Below, one piece after another: positions 5,281-12,202 of a DNA stretch of 12,495 bases. Every line of letters starts with the position of its first letter. Within the stretch, counting starts at the first letter, position 1. Origin of the DNA: DASZHJ01 sp035541215 (GTDB taxonomy: Bacteria; Pseudomonadota; Alphaproteobacteria; ATCC43930; CGMCC-115725); the NCBI GenBank assembly GCA_035541215.1, contig DATKNV010000128.1, positions 1 through 12,495 on the forward strand, given 5' to 3'. The notes under the pieces were generated by a model. It ran no database searches. It was given only the letters and a program-made list of their open reading frames with translations, and had not been told where the DNA came from. The translations under genes and the position numbers were made by a program.

Positions 5281-7379
5281 GGCTTCGGTAGCGTGAAAGG
5301 CGCGGGGTCGAGGAATCGCTCGACGACGTTGCGGGTGAGGCGCGAGACGTTGTTGCGGTAGCCGTTGTGCGCGAGGCTCGCGACGTATGCGATCGAGCCC
5401 GTCGAGAACACCGCGCCGCCCGCTCGCGTCTCGAAGAACACCATGTCCGCCTTGACGCGGGCGTTGAGCGTGCCGTCGACGCCGCGGGTGTTCGAGAGCA
5501 TCTCCTCGTTGACGAGCAGGAAGGCCTGCGAATGCTTCTCCGAGCTCGCGACGGTGAGGGCGTGGGGCGGCGAGCCCAGCGCCGCGTCGTAGCAATCGAT
5601 CTCCAGCCCCGCCGCGCCGCCGCCCGAGGATCCGAAATCGCCGATGATTTCGTCCTCGATGCCCTTGAAGATGAAGGCGGCGCGCGGGTCGCGCGAGGCC
5701 GCTGTCCGCCGGTAATAGCTCCCGGCGTCGAAGCCCTGCGCGATGAAGCCGATGCCCACGAGCGTGTTGGGGGGCCGGCCGATGCGGCGCCAGAGCCCGC
5801 CGTACTCGCCGGTCGAGTGATAGTACTGCCCGGGCTGCTCGGCCCAGGCGCGGGTCCCGTCCTCGGCGCGGCGCAGCTTGATCATGTCGGGATGCGCGGG
5901 ATCGAAGCTGACGCGCCAATAGAATCCGTTGCCGCCCATGTACATGAAGCGGCCGCCGCGGCCGAGATAGGCCTCGAGCGCCTGCAGCATCTCCAGGCTG
6001 TAATACTCGGGATGGCTCACGCTCATCACCGCGCCATAGGGCGCCAGGAGCTCGAGGCCCCGCGCCTGCAGCTCGTGATCGCTGATGACGTCGTAGGCGA
6101 TGCCCTGCGCCTCCAGCCAATCGACGAGGCAGAGGTCCATCGCGAAGTTCCAGTACCGCCCGGTCGGCCGCATGTTGAAGAGCGGCCGCCGCGTCGAGGC
6201 GTGCGCGACGCCGAAGCCGTCGCGGTGCGTGTCGTAGGTCGAGCTCCCATATTCGGAATGCTCCGCAAGGAGCACGTCGGTCATGTCCACCGTCGGGAGA
6301 TGGCCCATGCTGAGCTCGAAGGGCCCCGGCAGCATGCGCCGCCGGTAGTTGGCATAGGCGAGATATGTCGCGGTCGAGGCGAGCACCGCGAGCTTCGCGC
6401 GCGCGGCGCCCGGCTTTGGGCTCACGATCAGGCCCACGTGGAAGGGCGGGCCCGCGGCTTGCAGGCGCACGGCGTAGAAGCCGCTTCTGAGATCGGCGGG
6501 CAGACGGAAACGGAGGCTCGGCTTCCAGCAGCAATCGTAGAGGTCGTCGGAGTGGAAGTGGATCGCCGCGTAATGGCTGGGATCGCGTCGCCAGTCGTGA
6601 ACGGAGCCGTCCCATCTCGATCCCGTGACCGCGCGCTTCGGCGCATTGACGGTGCGTCCCTGCAGCTTCAGCGGCGAGCGATCCTCGATCGCGGTCGTGC
6701 CGATCCCGCGCGCGAAATCCCATTCGGCCGCGACCGTTCCCGAGCGAAGCGCCGGCGCCTCGATCTTGCCGTTGAAATGCTCGACGGTGGTGCCGTTCTC
6801 GTTGCGCCGCGCCGCAAATAGCAGCGGCGCCTCAGGCTTGGCGGGCGTGGCAAAGCGGCCGCTCGCCTCGGCGGCGATGTCGTCGTGAACGCCCGGTATC
6901 GGTGTGCTCTTGACCGAGGCCGCGCCCGTCGCGGGATCGTAACGCGCCTCGATCCCGTACCAAGCCCGTGAGCGCAGTGGCCGCGCGGTCGAGACGGTTT
7001 CTCCGCCGCTCGCGAGCGTGACTGCGCCGGCGGCGTCGAGAAAAAGATGAATGCCGCCGAGCGATACCAGCGATTGGACGCCGCGGCCGGGTAGGGTAGG
7101 CCAGACCAAGAGCGAGAGCTCGACCGCGCCCAGCGGCGGCAGGGACTCCACGATGGCGTAGGAGCCGATCGGCACGGGCTGCAGCTCGCCCAGGTGCTCG
7201 CCGGAGACGCCGCTCGCGACGATCTCCTCCTTGAGGCCCAGTGCTTCGCCGCAAATGAGGCGCACCAGCTCGGCGCGGTAGCGGCGCCCGGGATCGAGCA
7301 CGCTCACGCGCACCGTCACCTCGTCGCCGGGATGCGCATAGAGCGCATCGACATAGCCGACGACGCCCGGTCCCTTCAT
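5268..7379 (-). CDS. N,N-dimethylformamidase-like large (beta) subunit
   Basis: A 703-residue protein resembling the large subunit of N,N-dimethylformamidase (DMFase; 762 aa in Paracoccus), an amidohydrolase with mononuclear non-heme iron that splits dimethylformamide into dimethylamine and formate. The N-terminal third (about 100-215) looks like a concanavalin/LamG beta-sandwich. The C-terminal half (about 325-690) carries conserved blocks: EYGSSTYDTHRDG (376-388), RPTGRYWNFAMDL, YDVISDHELQ (429-438), SHPEYYSLEML (455-465), RFMYMGGNGFYWRVSF and QYYHSTGEYGG (518-528). Applying one constant offset of 63, Tyr377, His456 and Glu458 match the iron ligands recalled for the Paracoccus enzyme (Tyr440, His519, Glu521). 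It has no signal peptide and is probably cytoplasmic. The ATG at 7379 overlaps the small-subunit stop as ATGA; a longer frame upstream would run through that gene and is rejected. The substrate need not be dimethylformamide. Confidence 0.87.
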   Translation of the reverse strand: MKGPGVVGYVDALYAHPGDEVTVRVSVLDPGRRYRAELVRLICGEALGLKEEIVASGVSGEHLGELQPVPIGSYAIVESLPPLGAVELSLLVWPTLPGRGVQSLVSLGGIHLFLDAAGAVTLASGGETVSTARPLRSRAWYGIEARYDPATGAASVKSTPIPGVHDDIAAEASGRFATPAKPEAPLLFAARRNENGTTVEHFNGKIEAPALRSGTVAAEWDFARGIGTTAIEDRSPLKLQGRTVNAPKRAVTGSRWDGSVHDWRRDPSHYAAIHFHSDDLYDCCWKPSLRFRLPADLRSGFYAVRLQAAGPPFHVGLIVSPKPGAARAKLAVLASTATYLAYANYRRRMLPGPFELSMGHLPTVDMTDVLLAEHSEYGSSTYDTHRDGFGVAHASTRRPLFNMRPTGRYWNFAMDLCLVDWLEAQGIAYDVISDHELQARGLELLAPYGAVMSVSHPEYYSLEMLQALEAYLGRGGRFMYMGGNGFYWRVSFDPAHPDMIKLRRAEDGTRAWAEQPGQYYHSTGEYGGLWRRIGRPPNTLVGIGFIAQGFDAGSYYRRTAASRDPRAAFIFKGIEDEIIGDFGSSGGGAAGLEIDCYDAALGSPPHALTVASSEKHSQAFLLVNEEMLSNTRGVDGTLNARVKADMVFFETRAGGAVFSTGSIAYVASLAHNGYRNNVSRLTRNVVERFLDPAPFTLPKPQGR

Positions 7380-7681
7380 GGCAGATTGAGCTCCTGGCCC
7401 GTGAGCGCTCGCCAGCGGCGCTGGAAGGCCGCCCACTCGCCGGCCTCGAGGCTGTCGAAGACCTCGTCCTCGAAGAGCCGCGGCGGCTTGAAATCCGGCT
7501 GCCGCTCGCCGAGCACCCAGCGTCCGGGCGAGATCGAGACGAGAATTAAGTTCTGGCAATTCTCCGCCCGCCGCATCGTATCGAGCAGCCCCTGCAATTC
7601 CGGGCTATGGCGGCCGAAAGGGCGGGCGCGGAATTCGGCCGCGAGATCGAGGCGCTTCGGGTCGATGGCGGTCGCTGCCAT
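7376..7681 (-). CDS. Probable small (alpha) subunit of the DMFase-like amidohydrolase
   Basis: A 101-residue soluble protein (known DMFase small subunits are about 130 aa). It has a short helical N-terminus, then RARPFGRHSPELQGLL (18-33), a central strand region with SISPGRWVLGE (49-59), and a C-terminal EAGEWAAFQRRWRALTG (79-95). The order PFG-H-S-P-LQ, an aromatic strand, then E-A-x(5)-F-x-R-W resembles what I recall of the DMFase alpha subunit. The match is partial and rests mainly on position: it precedes the large subunit with a 4-bp ATGA overlap, as expected for a stoichiometric alpha-beta complex. It would help assemble the multimer rather than carry the catalytic site. No Shine-Dalgarno is seen before the ATG at 7681 (upstream bases CTCGGCCCC), so translation may be leaderless or the start may differ. 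Confidence 0.7.
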   Translation of the reverse strand: MAATAIDPKRLDLAAEFRARPFGRHSPELQGLLDTMRRAENCQNLILVSISPGRWVLGERQPDFKPPRLFEDEVFDSLEAGEWAAFQRRWRALTGQELNLP

Positions 7682-7693
7682 GGGGCCGAGAGT

Positions 7694-7705
7694 GACGGTG
7701 CCGTC
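7694..7705. promoter_or_regulatory. Short palindrome GACGG-TG-CCGTC in the divergent gap
   Basis: There are 5-bp perfect arms with a 2-nt centre, lying 13 nt upstream of the DMFase small-subunit start. It is about 75-85 nt upstream of the predicted sigma-54 transcription start at about 7780, the usual range for an enhancer-binding activator site. On the minus strand a TTGACG hexamer (complement of 7713-7718) with a poor -10 (complement of 7690-7695) overlaps it. It could be an operator, but arms this short occur often by chance in GC-rich DNA. Confidence 0.22.
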
Positions 7706-7752
7706 GAGGTTCCGTCAAGCGCCCCTTCGGGCGGATCGGCTCTACGAGGGGC

Positions 7753-7769
7753 TTGGCACGGCTCCTGCT
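7753..7769 (+). promoter_or_regulatory. Sigma-54 (RpoN) -24/-12 promoter for the aminotransferase-ABC operon
   Basis: The sequence TGGCACG (7754-7760), N4, CTGCT (7765-7769) matches the RpoN consensus TGGCACG-N4-TTGCW at 11 of 12 positions. The invariant GG (7755-7756) and GC (7767-7768) are separated by exactly 10 nt. The predicted transcription start is near 7780, giving a leader of about 40 nt before the ATG at 7820. This implies activation by an AAA+ enhancer-binding protein, NtrC-like or dedicated. No activator gene is in the window. Confidence 0.68.
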
Positions 7770-7819
7770 TTGAGGAAAGCTAGCCTCGAAGGCGCAAATC
7801 CTTAATCGGCGGAGATCCC

Positions 7820-8746
7820 ATGACGGCTCTCTCGAACCAACGCATCGCCTATTTCAACGGTAAATACGTGCCCGAGCGCGAGGTGGTAATTCCGTTCCGC
7901 GACAAGAGCTTCACGCGCGGCGACGGCGTCTTCGACATGACGCGCTCCTTCAACGGCCGCATCTTCAAGATCAAGGAGCACATCGAGCGGCTCTATCGCT
8001 CGCTCAAATACCTGAACATCGATCCCGGGCTCAGGCCGGCGGAATTCATCGAGATCAGCGAGACGGTGCTCGACCGCAACCGCCACCTCCTCGGCAAGGA
8101 CGAGGACTACTGGATCGGCCAGCGCGTGAGCCGCGGCGTCGAGGCCGTGGGCGACGAGGGCTGGGAGCACACGGGCCCCAACGTCATCGTGGAGTGCATC
8201 CCGCTGCCGCTCAAGAAGCGCGCGAGGCTCTACCGCGACGGCATGCACGTGATCGTGCCGGCGACCCGGCGCGTGGCGCCGAGCATGCTGAGTCCGCGCG
8301 CGAAGATGCACCAGTACCTGAACCTCGTCGTCGGCGACATGGAGGCGAAAGCCGCCGATCCCGAGGCCTGGTCCGTGCTGCTCGACGAGAACGGCAACCT
8401 CGCGGAGGGCACCGGCAGCAACATCTTCCTGGTGCGCGACGGCAAGATCGCGACGCCGCAGGAGCGCTACGTGCTTCCGGGCGTGAGCCGCGCCGCCGCG
8501 ATCGATCTCGCCCGCGGCCTCGGGATCGAGCTGCGCGAGGCCGATATCGATCTCTATGACGCCTCGACGGCGGACGAGATCTTCGTGACCTCGACGAGCC
8601 TCGTCGTCTGTCCGGTCTCGCGCTTCAACGGCCGGCCGGTCGGCGGCGGCAAAGTGCCCGGTCCGATCACCAAGAGGATCATGGATGCCTACATTAAGCT
8701 CGTAGACTGCGATTACGTGCACCAATACACGCGGCACCTGACCTGA
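7820..8746 (+). CDS. Class IV PLP-dependent aminotransferase (branched-chain/D-amino acid/amine transaminase fold)
   Basis: A 308-residue cytoplasmic enzyme of PLP fold type IV. The start domain has RIAYFNGKYVPERE (8-21) and FTRGDGVFDMTRSFNGRIF (31-49), then KEHIERLYRS (52-61), with Arg59 the likely phosphate-contacting arginine. The Schiff-base lysine is Lys162 in SPRAKMHQYLN (158-168). The PLP-binding strand is NLAEGTGSNIFLV (193-205) with Glu196, and a conserved LPGVSRAAAIDLA spans 219-231. Length matches BCAT, DAAT and (R)-amine transaminases. The GDGVFDMT block recalls the latter group, so a branched-chain amino acid is not a safe substrate call. The ATG at 7820 has GGCGGAG (7808-7814) 5 nt before it and a sigma-54 promoter upstream. 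It ends 11 bp before the ABC binding-protein gene and is evidently the first gene of that operon, so its substrate is probably derived from the imported compound. Confidence 0.88.
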   Translation: MTALSNQRIAYFNGKYVPEREVVIPFRDKSFTRGDGVFDMTRSFNGRIFKIKEHIERLYRSLKYLNIDPGLRPAEFIEISETVLDRNRHLLGKDEDYWIGQRVSRGVEAVGDEGWEHTGPNVIVECIPLPLKKRARLYRDGMHVIVPATRRVAPSMLSPRAKMHQYLNLVVGDMEAKAADPEAWSVLLDENGNLAEGTGSNIFLVRDGKIATPQERYVLPGVSRAAAIDLARGLGIELREADIDLYDASTADEIFVTSTSLVVCPVSRFNGRPVGGGKVPGPITKRIMDAYIKLVDCDYVHQYTRHLT

Positions 8747-8757
8747 GGAGGCATGTC

Positions 8758-10335
8758 ATGAAGGCTTGGATGCGGCTCGGCTCGGTTGCGGCGCCGGCAG
8801 TGCTGGTGCTTGCGCTCGCGTCTCCGGCGCTCGCGGCGCCCTTCTCGTGCCCCAAGAAGGGCGGCGATCTCGTCTTCGCGGGCGAGGCCAAGGTCAACAG
8901 CCTCGACCAGATGGCCTCGAACACGATCTCCACGCGCAACGTCGCGATGAACATCTTCGAGTCCCTGATGACCCGAGACGAGAATTTCAATCCGATCCTC
9001 GAGCTCGCGGACTCCATGACGGAATCGCCGGATCACCTCACCTACACCTTCAAGATCCGCGAGGGCGTCAAGTTCCACAACGGCAAGGACCTCACGACCG
9101 CGGACGTTGTGGCATCCTTCGACCGCTATGCAAAGATCGGGATCGAGCGCAGCAATCTCGCCAACGTCGAGAAATGGGAGGCGCCGGACAAATACACCTT
9201 CGTCATCCGCATGAAGAAGCCGCAGCCGACCTTCATCGAGGATCTGAGCTCCTTCAGTGTGCCGATCGTGATCATCCCCTCGGAGCAGCGGGACGCCGAC
9301 CCGCTCCGCCTCGAGCCCATCGGCACCGGGCCGTTCCAGCTCGTCGAGTACGTCGCCGACAGCCACGTGAAGCTGAAACGCTACGAGGGCTACAAGCCCA
9401 ATCCGCATTTCGAGGAACGCACCGGCTTCGGCGGCTACAAGGTCGGCTGCGTCGATACCGTGACCTATCGCATCGTGACCGAGCCGGGCGCGCGCGTCGC
9501 GGGCCTCGAGACGGGCGAGCTCATGGCGGTCGAGGACGTGCCCACGAAATCGCAGGCCGCGCTCAAGAACAACAAGAACGTCGTGCTGCTGGGGCTGCAG
9601 AACTTCTGGATCCAGATCATGCTGCCCAACACCTCGTTCCCGCCGACCGACAATCTCGCCTTCCGCAAGGCGGTGCAGGCGGCGCTCGACATGGACGAGA
9701 TCATGGATGCCGCGACCGACGGCGCCTACCGGCTCAACGTCGGCTTCCAATATCCCGGCGGCGCCTTCTACACCGACGCGGGCAAGGAGACCTACAACAT
9801 CAAGAACAAGGAGCTCGCCAAGAAATACCTGCAGGAAGCGGGCTACAAGGGCGAGCCGCTGATCCTGCTCACGAACAAGGACTACACGAGCATGTACAAC
9901 GCCGCGCTCGTGGTGAGCGAGCAGCTCAAGGCCGCCGGCATCAACGCGAAGCTCGACGTCGTGGATTGGCCGACCTCGGTGCAGCGGCAGATGAACGAGA
10001 AGACCGGCTGGAACTTCTTCTTCACGGGCTACGGGACGCAGCCGGCGCTGGGCGCGCTCGCGACCATGAAGTTCTTCACCCCGCCGCAGAACGTCTACTA
10101 TCCCAAGGACGGCAAGTCGGACCCGGACCTGGTCGCGCTCTACGCGGAGATGAGCAACAATCCCGATATCGCGGGGCGCAAGGCGGCCTTCGCGAAGATG
10201 CAGCAGGTGATCCTGGAGCGCGTCTATGCCGTGCCTTTCGGCTCGCTCACGAAAGTCCAAGCGACGCGTGCCAACGTGAAGAACTTCAAGCCGTTCCGTA
10301 TCCCGCGCTTCTCGAACGTCTGGATCGATCAATAG
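8758..10335 (+). CDS. ABC transporter substrate-binding protein, peptide/nickel family 5
   Basis: A 525-residue periplasmic solute-binding protein of the DppA/OppA type (SBP family 5). The Sec signal peptide covers residues 1-26: basic start, hydrophobic core, and cleavage likely after ALA-26 in SPALA|APF. The family signature is YTFKIREGVKFHNGKDLTTADVVASFDRY-like and lies about 99-127, with GTGPFQLVEY a little further on. The mature protein seems to contain only two cysteines, Cys31 and Cys231, which could form a disulfide. The ligand may be a peptide, amide, opine or another amine-containing compound; family membership does not decide it. AGGAGG (8746-8751) overlaps the aminotransferase TGA stop and lies 6 nt before the ATG, so translation is coupled. 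The first permease follows after 21 bp. Confidence 0.93.
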   Translation: MKAWMRLGSVAAPAVLVLALASPALAAPFSCPKKGGDLVFAGEAKVNSLDQMASNTISTRNVAMNIFESLMTRDENFNPILELADSMTESPDHLTYTFKIREGVKFHNGKDLTTADVVASFDRYAKIGIERSNLANVEKWEAPDKYTFVIRMKKPQPTFIEDLSSFSVPIVIIPSEQRDADPLRLEPIGTGPFQLVEYVADSHVKLKRYEGYKPNPHFEERTGFGGYKVGCVDTVTYRIVTEPGARVAGLETGELMAVEDVPTKSQAALKNNKNVVLLGLQNFWIQIMLPNTSFPPTDNLAFRKAVQAALDMDEIMDAATDGAYRLNVGFQYPGGAFYTDAGKETYNIKNKELAKKYLQEAGYKGEPLILLTNKDYTSMYNAALVVSEQLKAAGINAKLDVVDWPTSVQRQMNEKTGWNFFFTGYGTQPALGALATMKFFTPPQNVYYPKDGKSDPDLVALYAEMSNNPDIAGRKAAFAKMQQVILERVYAVPFGSLTKVQATRANVKNFKPFRIPRFSNVWIDQ

Positions 10336-10341
10336 GGAATA

Positions 10342-10349
10342 GGCGGAGG
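10342..10349 (+). promoter_or_regulatory. Ribosome-binding site deciding a GTG start
   Basis: GGCGGAGG lies 7 nt before GTG 10357 and directly after the binding-protein stop. It selects GTG, rather than a downstream ATG, as the start of the first permease. This keeps the amphipathic N-terminus and first membrane helix typical of DppB proteins. Confidence 0.65.
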
Positions 10350-10356
10350 CCGCGGG

Positions 10357-11307
10357 GTGCTGCGCGTCATCCTGCATCGGATCGCCGGCGCCGTTCCGGT
10401 GGTCCTGCTGGTGACGCTCATCACCTTCGGGCTGATGCGGCTCATCCCCGGCGACGTGAGCGCGGCGCTCGGCGGGGTGAGCTCGACGCCGGAGCAGCGC
10501 GAGCAGATCCGGCACAATCTCGGGCTCGACCGACCCTATTACGTGCAGCTCGTGCGTTGGTACGCGGACCTTGCGCGGGGCGATCTCGGCCGCTCGATCT
10601 TCCTAGGCAAGGGCGTGACGGAATCGACCTTCGAGCGGCTGCCGGTGTCGCTCTCGCTCAGCGCTTATTCCCTCATCATCACTCTCCTGCTGGGCATCGT
10701 TAGCGGAATCCTCGCGGCGCTGCGGCAGAACAGCTGGGTCGATCAGGCCGCAATGATCTTCGCGATGATCGGCATCTCGCTGCCGAATTTCTGGCTCGGC
10801 CTGATGATGATCGTGCTGTTCTCGGTGCATCTAGGCTGGCTGCCGACCGGCGGCTACGTCCCGTTCCAGGAGGATTTCCTAGGCTGGCTCAGGACCACGA
10901 CCATGCCCGCGATCTCGCTGGCGCTGCTGCAGGTGGGTCTTCTCGCGCGCATCACGCGCTCGACCATGCTGGAGGTGCTGCGCCAGGACTACGTCCGCAC
11001 CGCGCGCGCGAAGGGGCTCCCGAATTACCTCGTGGTCTGGAAGCACGCGCTCGCCAACGCGCTCATCCCCATAGTCACCGTCGTCGGCATCATCGTGAGC
11101 CTACTGATCTCGGGCGCTGTCGTCACGGAGACCGTGTTCTCGATCCCCGGCGTGGGCCAGCTGCTGACCTCCGCGATCCTCAATCGCGACTATCCCATGA
11201 TCCAAGGCGGGCTTCTCTTCGTCGCCTTGCTTCTGGTGGGCATCAACATCCTCGTCGACATCGCTTATGCCTGGCTCGATCCCCGCGTGAGGTACGACGG
11301 TGGCTGA
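10357..11307 (+). CDS. ABC transporter permease, DppB/OppB type
   Basis: A 316-residue inner-membrane permease with six helices. The first (about 9-29, AGAVPVVLLVTLITFGLMRL) is followed by the family motif IPGD (30-33). The soluble periplasmic segment with LGLDRPYYVQLVRWYADLAR (55-74) and GDLGRS (75-80) is typical of DppB/OppB. The cytoplasmic EAA-type loop that contacts the ATPases is DYVRTARAKGLPNYLVVWKH (211-230). The C-terminus ends YAWLDPRVRYDGG, the usual DppB tail. It starts with GTG and its end overlaps the next permease start by 8 bp (11300-11307), marking tight translational coupling. It pairs with the DppC-like subunit to form the translocation channel. Confidence 0.94.
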   Translation: MLRVILHRIAGAVPVVLLVTLITFGLMRLIPGDVSAALGGVSSTPEQREQIRHNLGLDRPYYVQLVRWYADLARGDLGRSIFLGKGVTESTFERLPVSLSLSAYSLIITLLLGIVSGILAALRQNSWVDQAAMIFAMIGISLPNFWLGLMMIVLFSVHLGWLPTGGYVPFQEDFLGWLRTTTMPAISLALLQVGLLARITRSTMLEVLRQDYVRTARAKGLPNYLVVWKHALANALIPIVTVVGIIVSLLISGAVVTETVFSIPGVGQLLTSAILNRDYPMIQGGLLFVALLLVGINILVDIAYAWLDPRVRYDGG

Positions 11308-12202
11308 GAGCGCCGCGAGCCTCGAAGGCGTTGCCTCTCACGGCCCGCCGGCCGCGCGCGCGAGCCGCCGCTGGGAGACGGGCGGGCGTCTCCTCCGCCA
11401 CCGATCCTTCCAGATCGGGCTCGGTCTCTTCCTGCTGGTGGCGCTCGCGGCGGTCTTCGTGCCGATGCTGAGCGGCGTCGATCCCAACAAGCTCTCGATG
11501 CGCACCCGCTTCGAGCCGCCGGGCTCCGAGTTCCTCTTCGGCACCGACAATTTCGGCCGCAGCCAGCTCTCGCGCGTCGTGCACGGCGCCCGCCTATCCC
11601 TGGTGATCGGAAGCTGGGTCGTAATTCTGAACGCGGTCTTCGGCACGCTGCTGGGAGCGCTCTCCGGCTATTTCCGGCGGCTCGACAATCCGCTGATGCG
11701 CCTCAACGATGCGTTGATGGCATTTCCGGCGATCCTGCTGGCGCTCGGCGTCACCGCCGTGCTCGGGCGCTCGATCCCCAACGTGATCCTCGCGCTCGCG
11801 ATCGTCTACCTCCCGCGCACCGCCCGGATCGTGCGGGCCTCGGTGCTGGTGCTGCGGCAGACGGAATTCGTGCAGGCCGCGATCGCCGCGGGCGCCGGGC
11901 ACTGGCGCATCCTCCGGCGGCACATCCTCCCGAACGCCATGGCGCCGGTGATCGTGCAGCTGAGCTTTCTCTTTGCCTACGCGGTGCTCACGGAGGCGAC
12001 CTTGAGCTTCCTCGGCCTCGGCGCGGAGCCGCCGACGCCCACCTGGGGCAACATCATGGCGGAGGGCCGCAACTACATGCGCGAGGCGCCCTGGATCATC
12101 GCGATCCCCGGCGGCGCGCTCGCGATCACGGTGCTGGCGCTCAACCTGCTGGGCGACGGTCTCCGCGACGTCCTAGACCCCCGTCTCAAGATCCAGCAGT
12201 GA
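11300..12202 (+). CDS. ABC transporter permease, DppC/OppC type
   Basis: A 300-residue inner-membrane permease. After a charged cytoplasmic N-terminus (1-35) comes a first helix (about 38-56), then the OppC N-terminal motif FGTDNFGRSQLSRVVHGARL (80-99). Five further helices follow, with the EAA-type loop FVQAAIAAGAGHWRILRRHI (190-209) and the conserved TEATLSFLGLGAEPPTPTWG (231-250). The C-terminus is GDGLRDVLDPRLK (285-297), as usual. The GTG start at 11300 lies inside the DppB-like gene, with TGAGGT (11288-11293) 6 nt upstream. The stop TGA (12200-12202) overlaps the ATPase start GTG (12199). Confidence 0.94.
   Translation: MAESAASLEGVASHGPPAARASRRWETGGRLLRHRSFQIGLGLFLLVALAAVFVPMLSGVDPNKLSMRTRFEPPGSEFLFGTDNFGRSQLSRVVHGARLSLVIGSWVVILNAVFGTLLGALSGYFRRLDNPLMRLNDALMAFPAILLALGVTAVLGRSIPNVILALAIVYLPRTARIVRASVLVLRQTEFVQAAIAAGAGHWRILRRHILPNAMAPVIVQLSFLFAYAVLTEATLSFLGLGAEPPTPTWGNIMAEGRNYMREAPWIIAIPGGALAITVLALNLLGDGLRDVLDPRLKIQQ

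Noticed and set aside
4243..6723. 826-codon minus-strand open frame across the deacylase and DMFase-like genes
   Set aside because: It is antisense to the deacylase and out of frame with the DMFase-like gene; the translation is Arg/Gly/Ala-rich without motifs.
5367..6821. 484-codon plus-strand frame inside the DMFase-like gene
   Set aside because: It is the reverse-complement shadow of a gene with strong family blocks and shows no recognisable domain.
7720..7733. CGCCC-CTTC-GGGCG hairpin in the divergent gap as a terminator
   Set aside because: The stem is only 5 bp, there is no T-tract, and it sits upstream of both divergent genes, where a terminator is not expected.
7802..8737. 311-codon minus-strand frame opposite the aminotransferase
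   Set aside because: The aminotransferase frame has the PLP lysine and all family motifs; the antisense frame has none.
8713..10515. 600-codon minus-strand frame opposite the ABC binding protein
   Set aside because: It is antisense to a clear signal-peptide-bearing binding protein; the long frame is explained by high GC at third positions.
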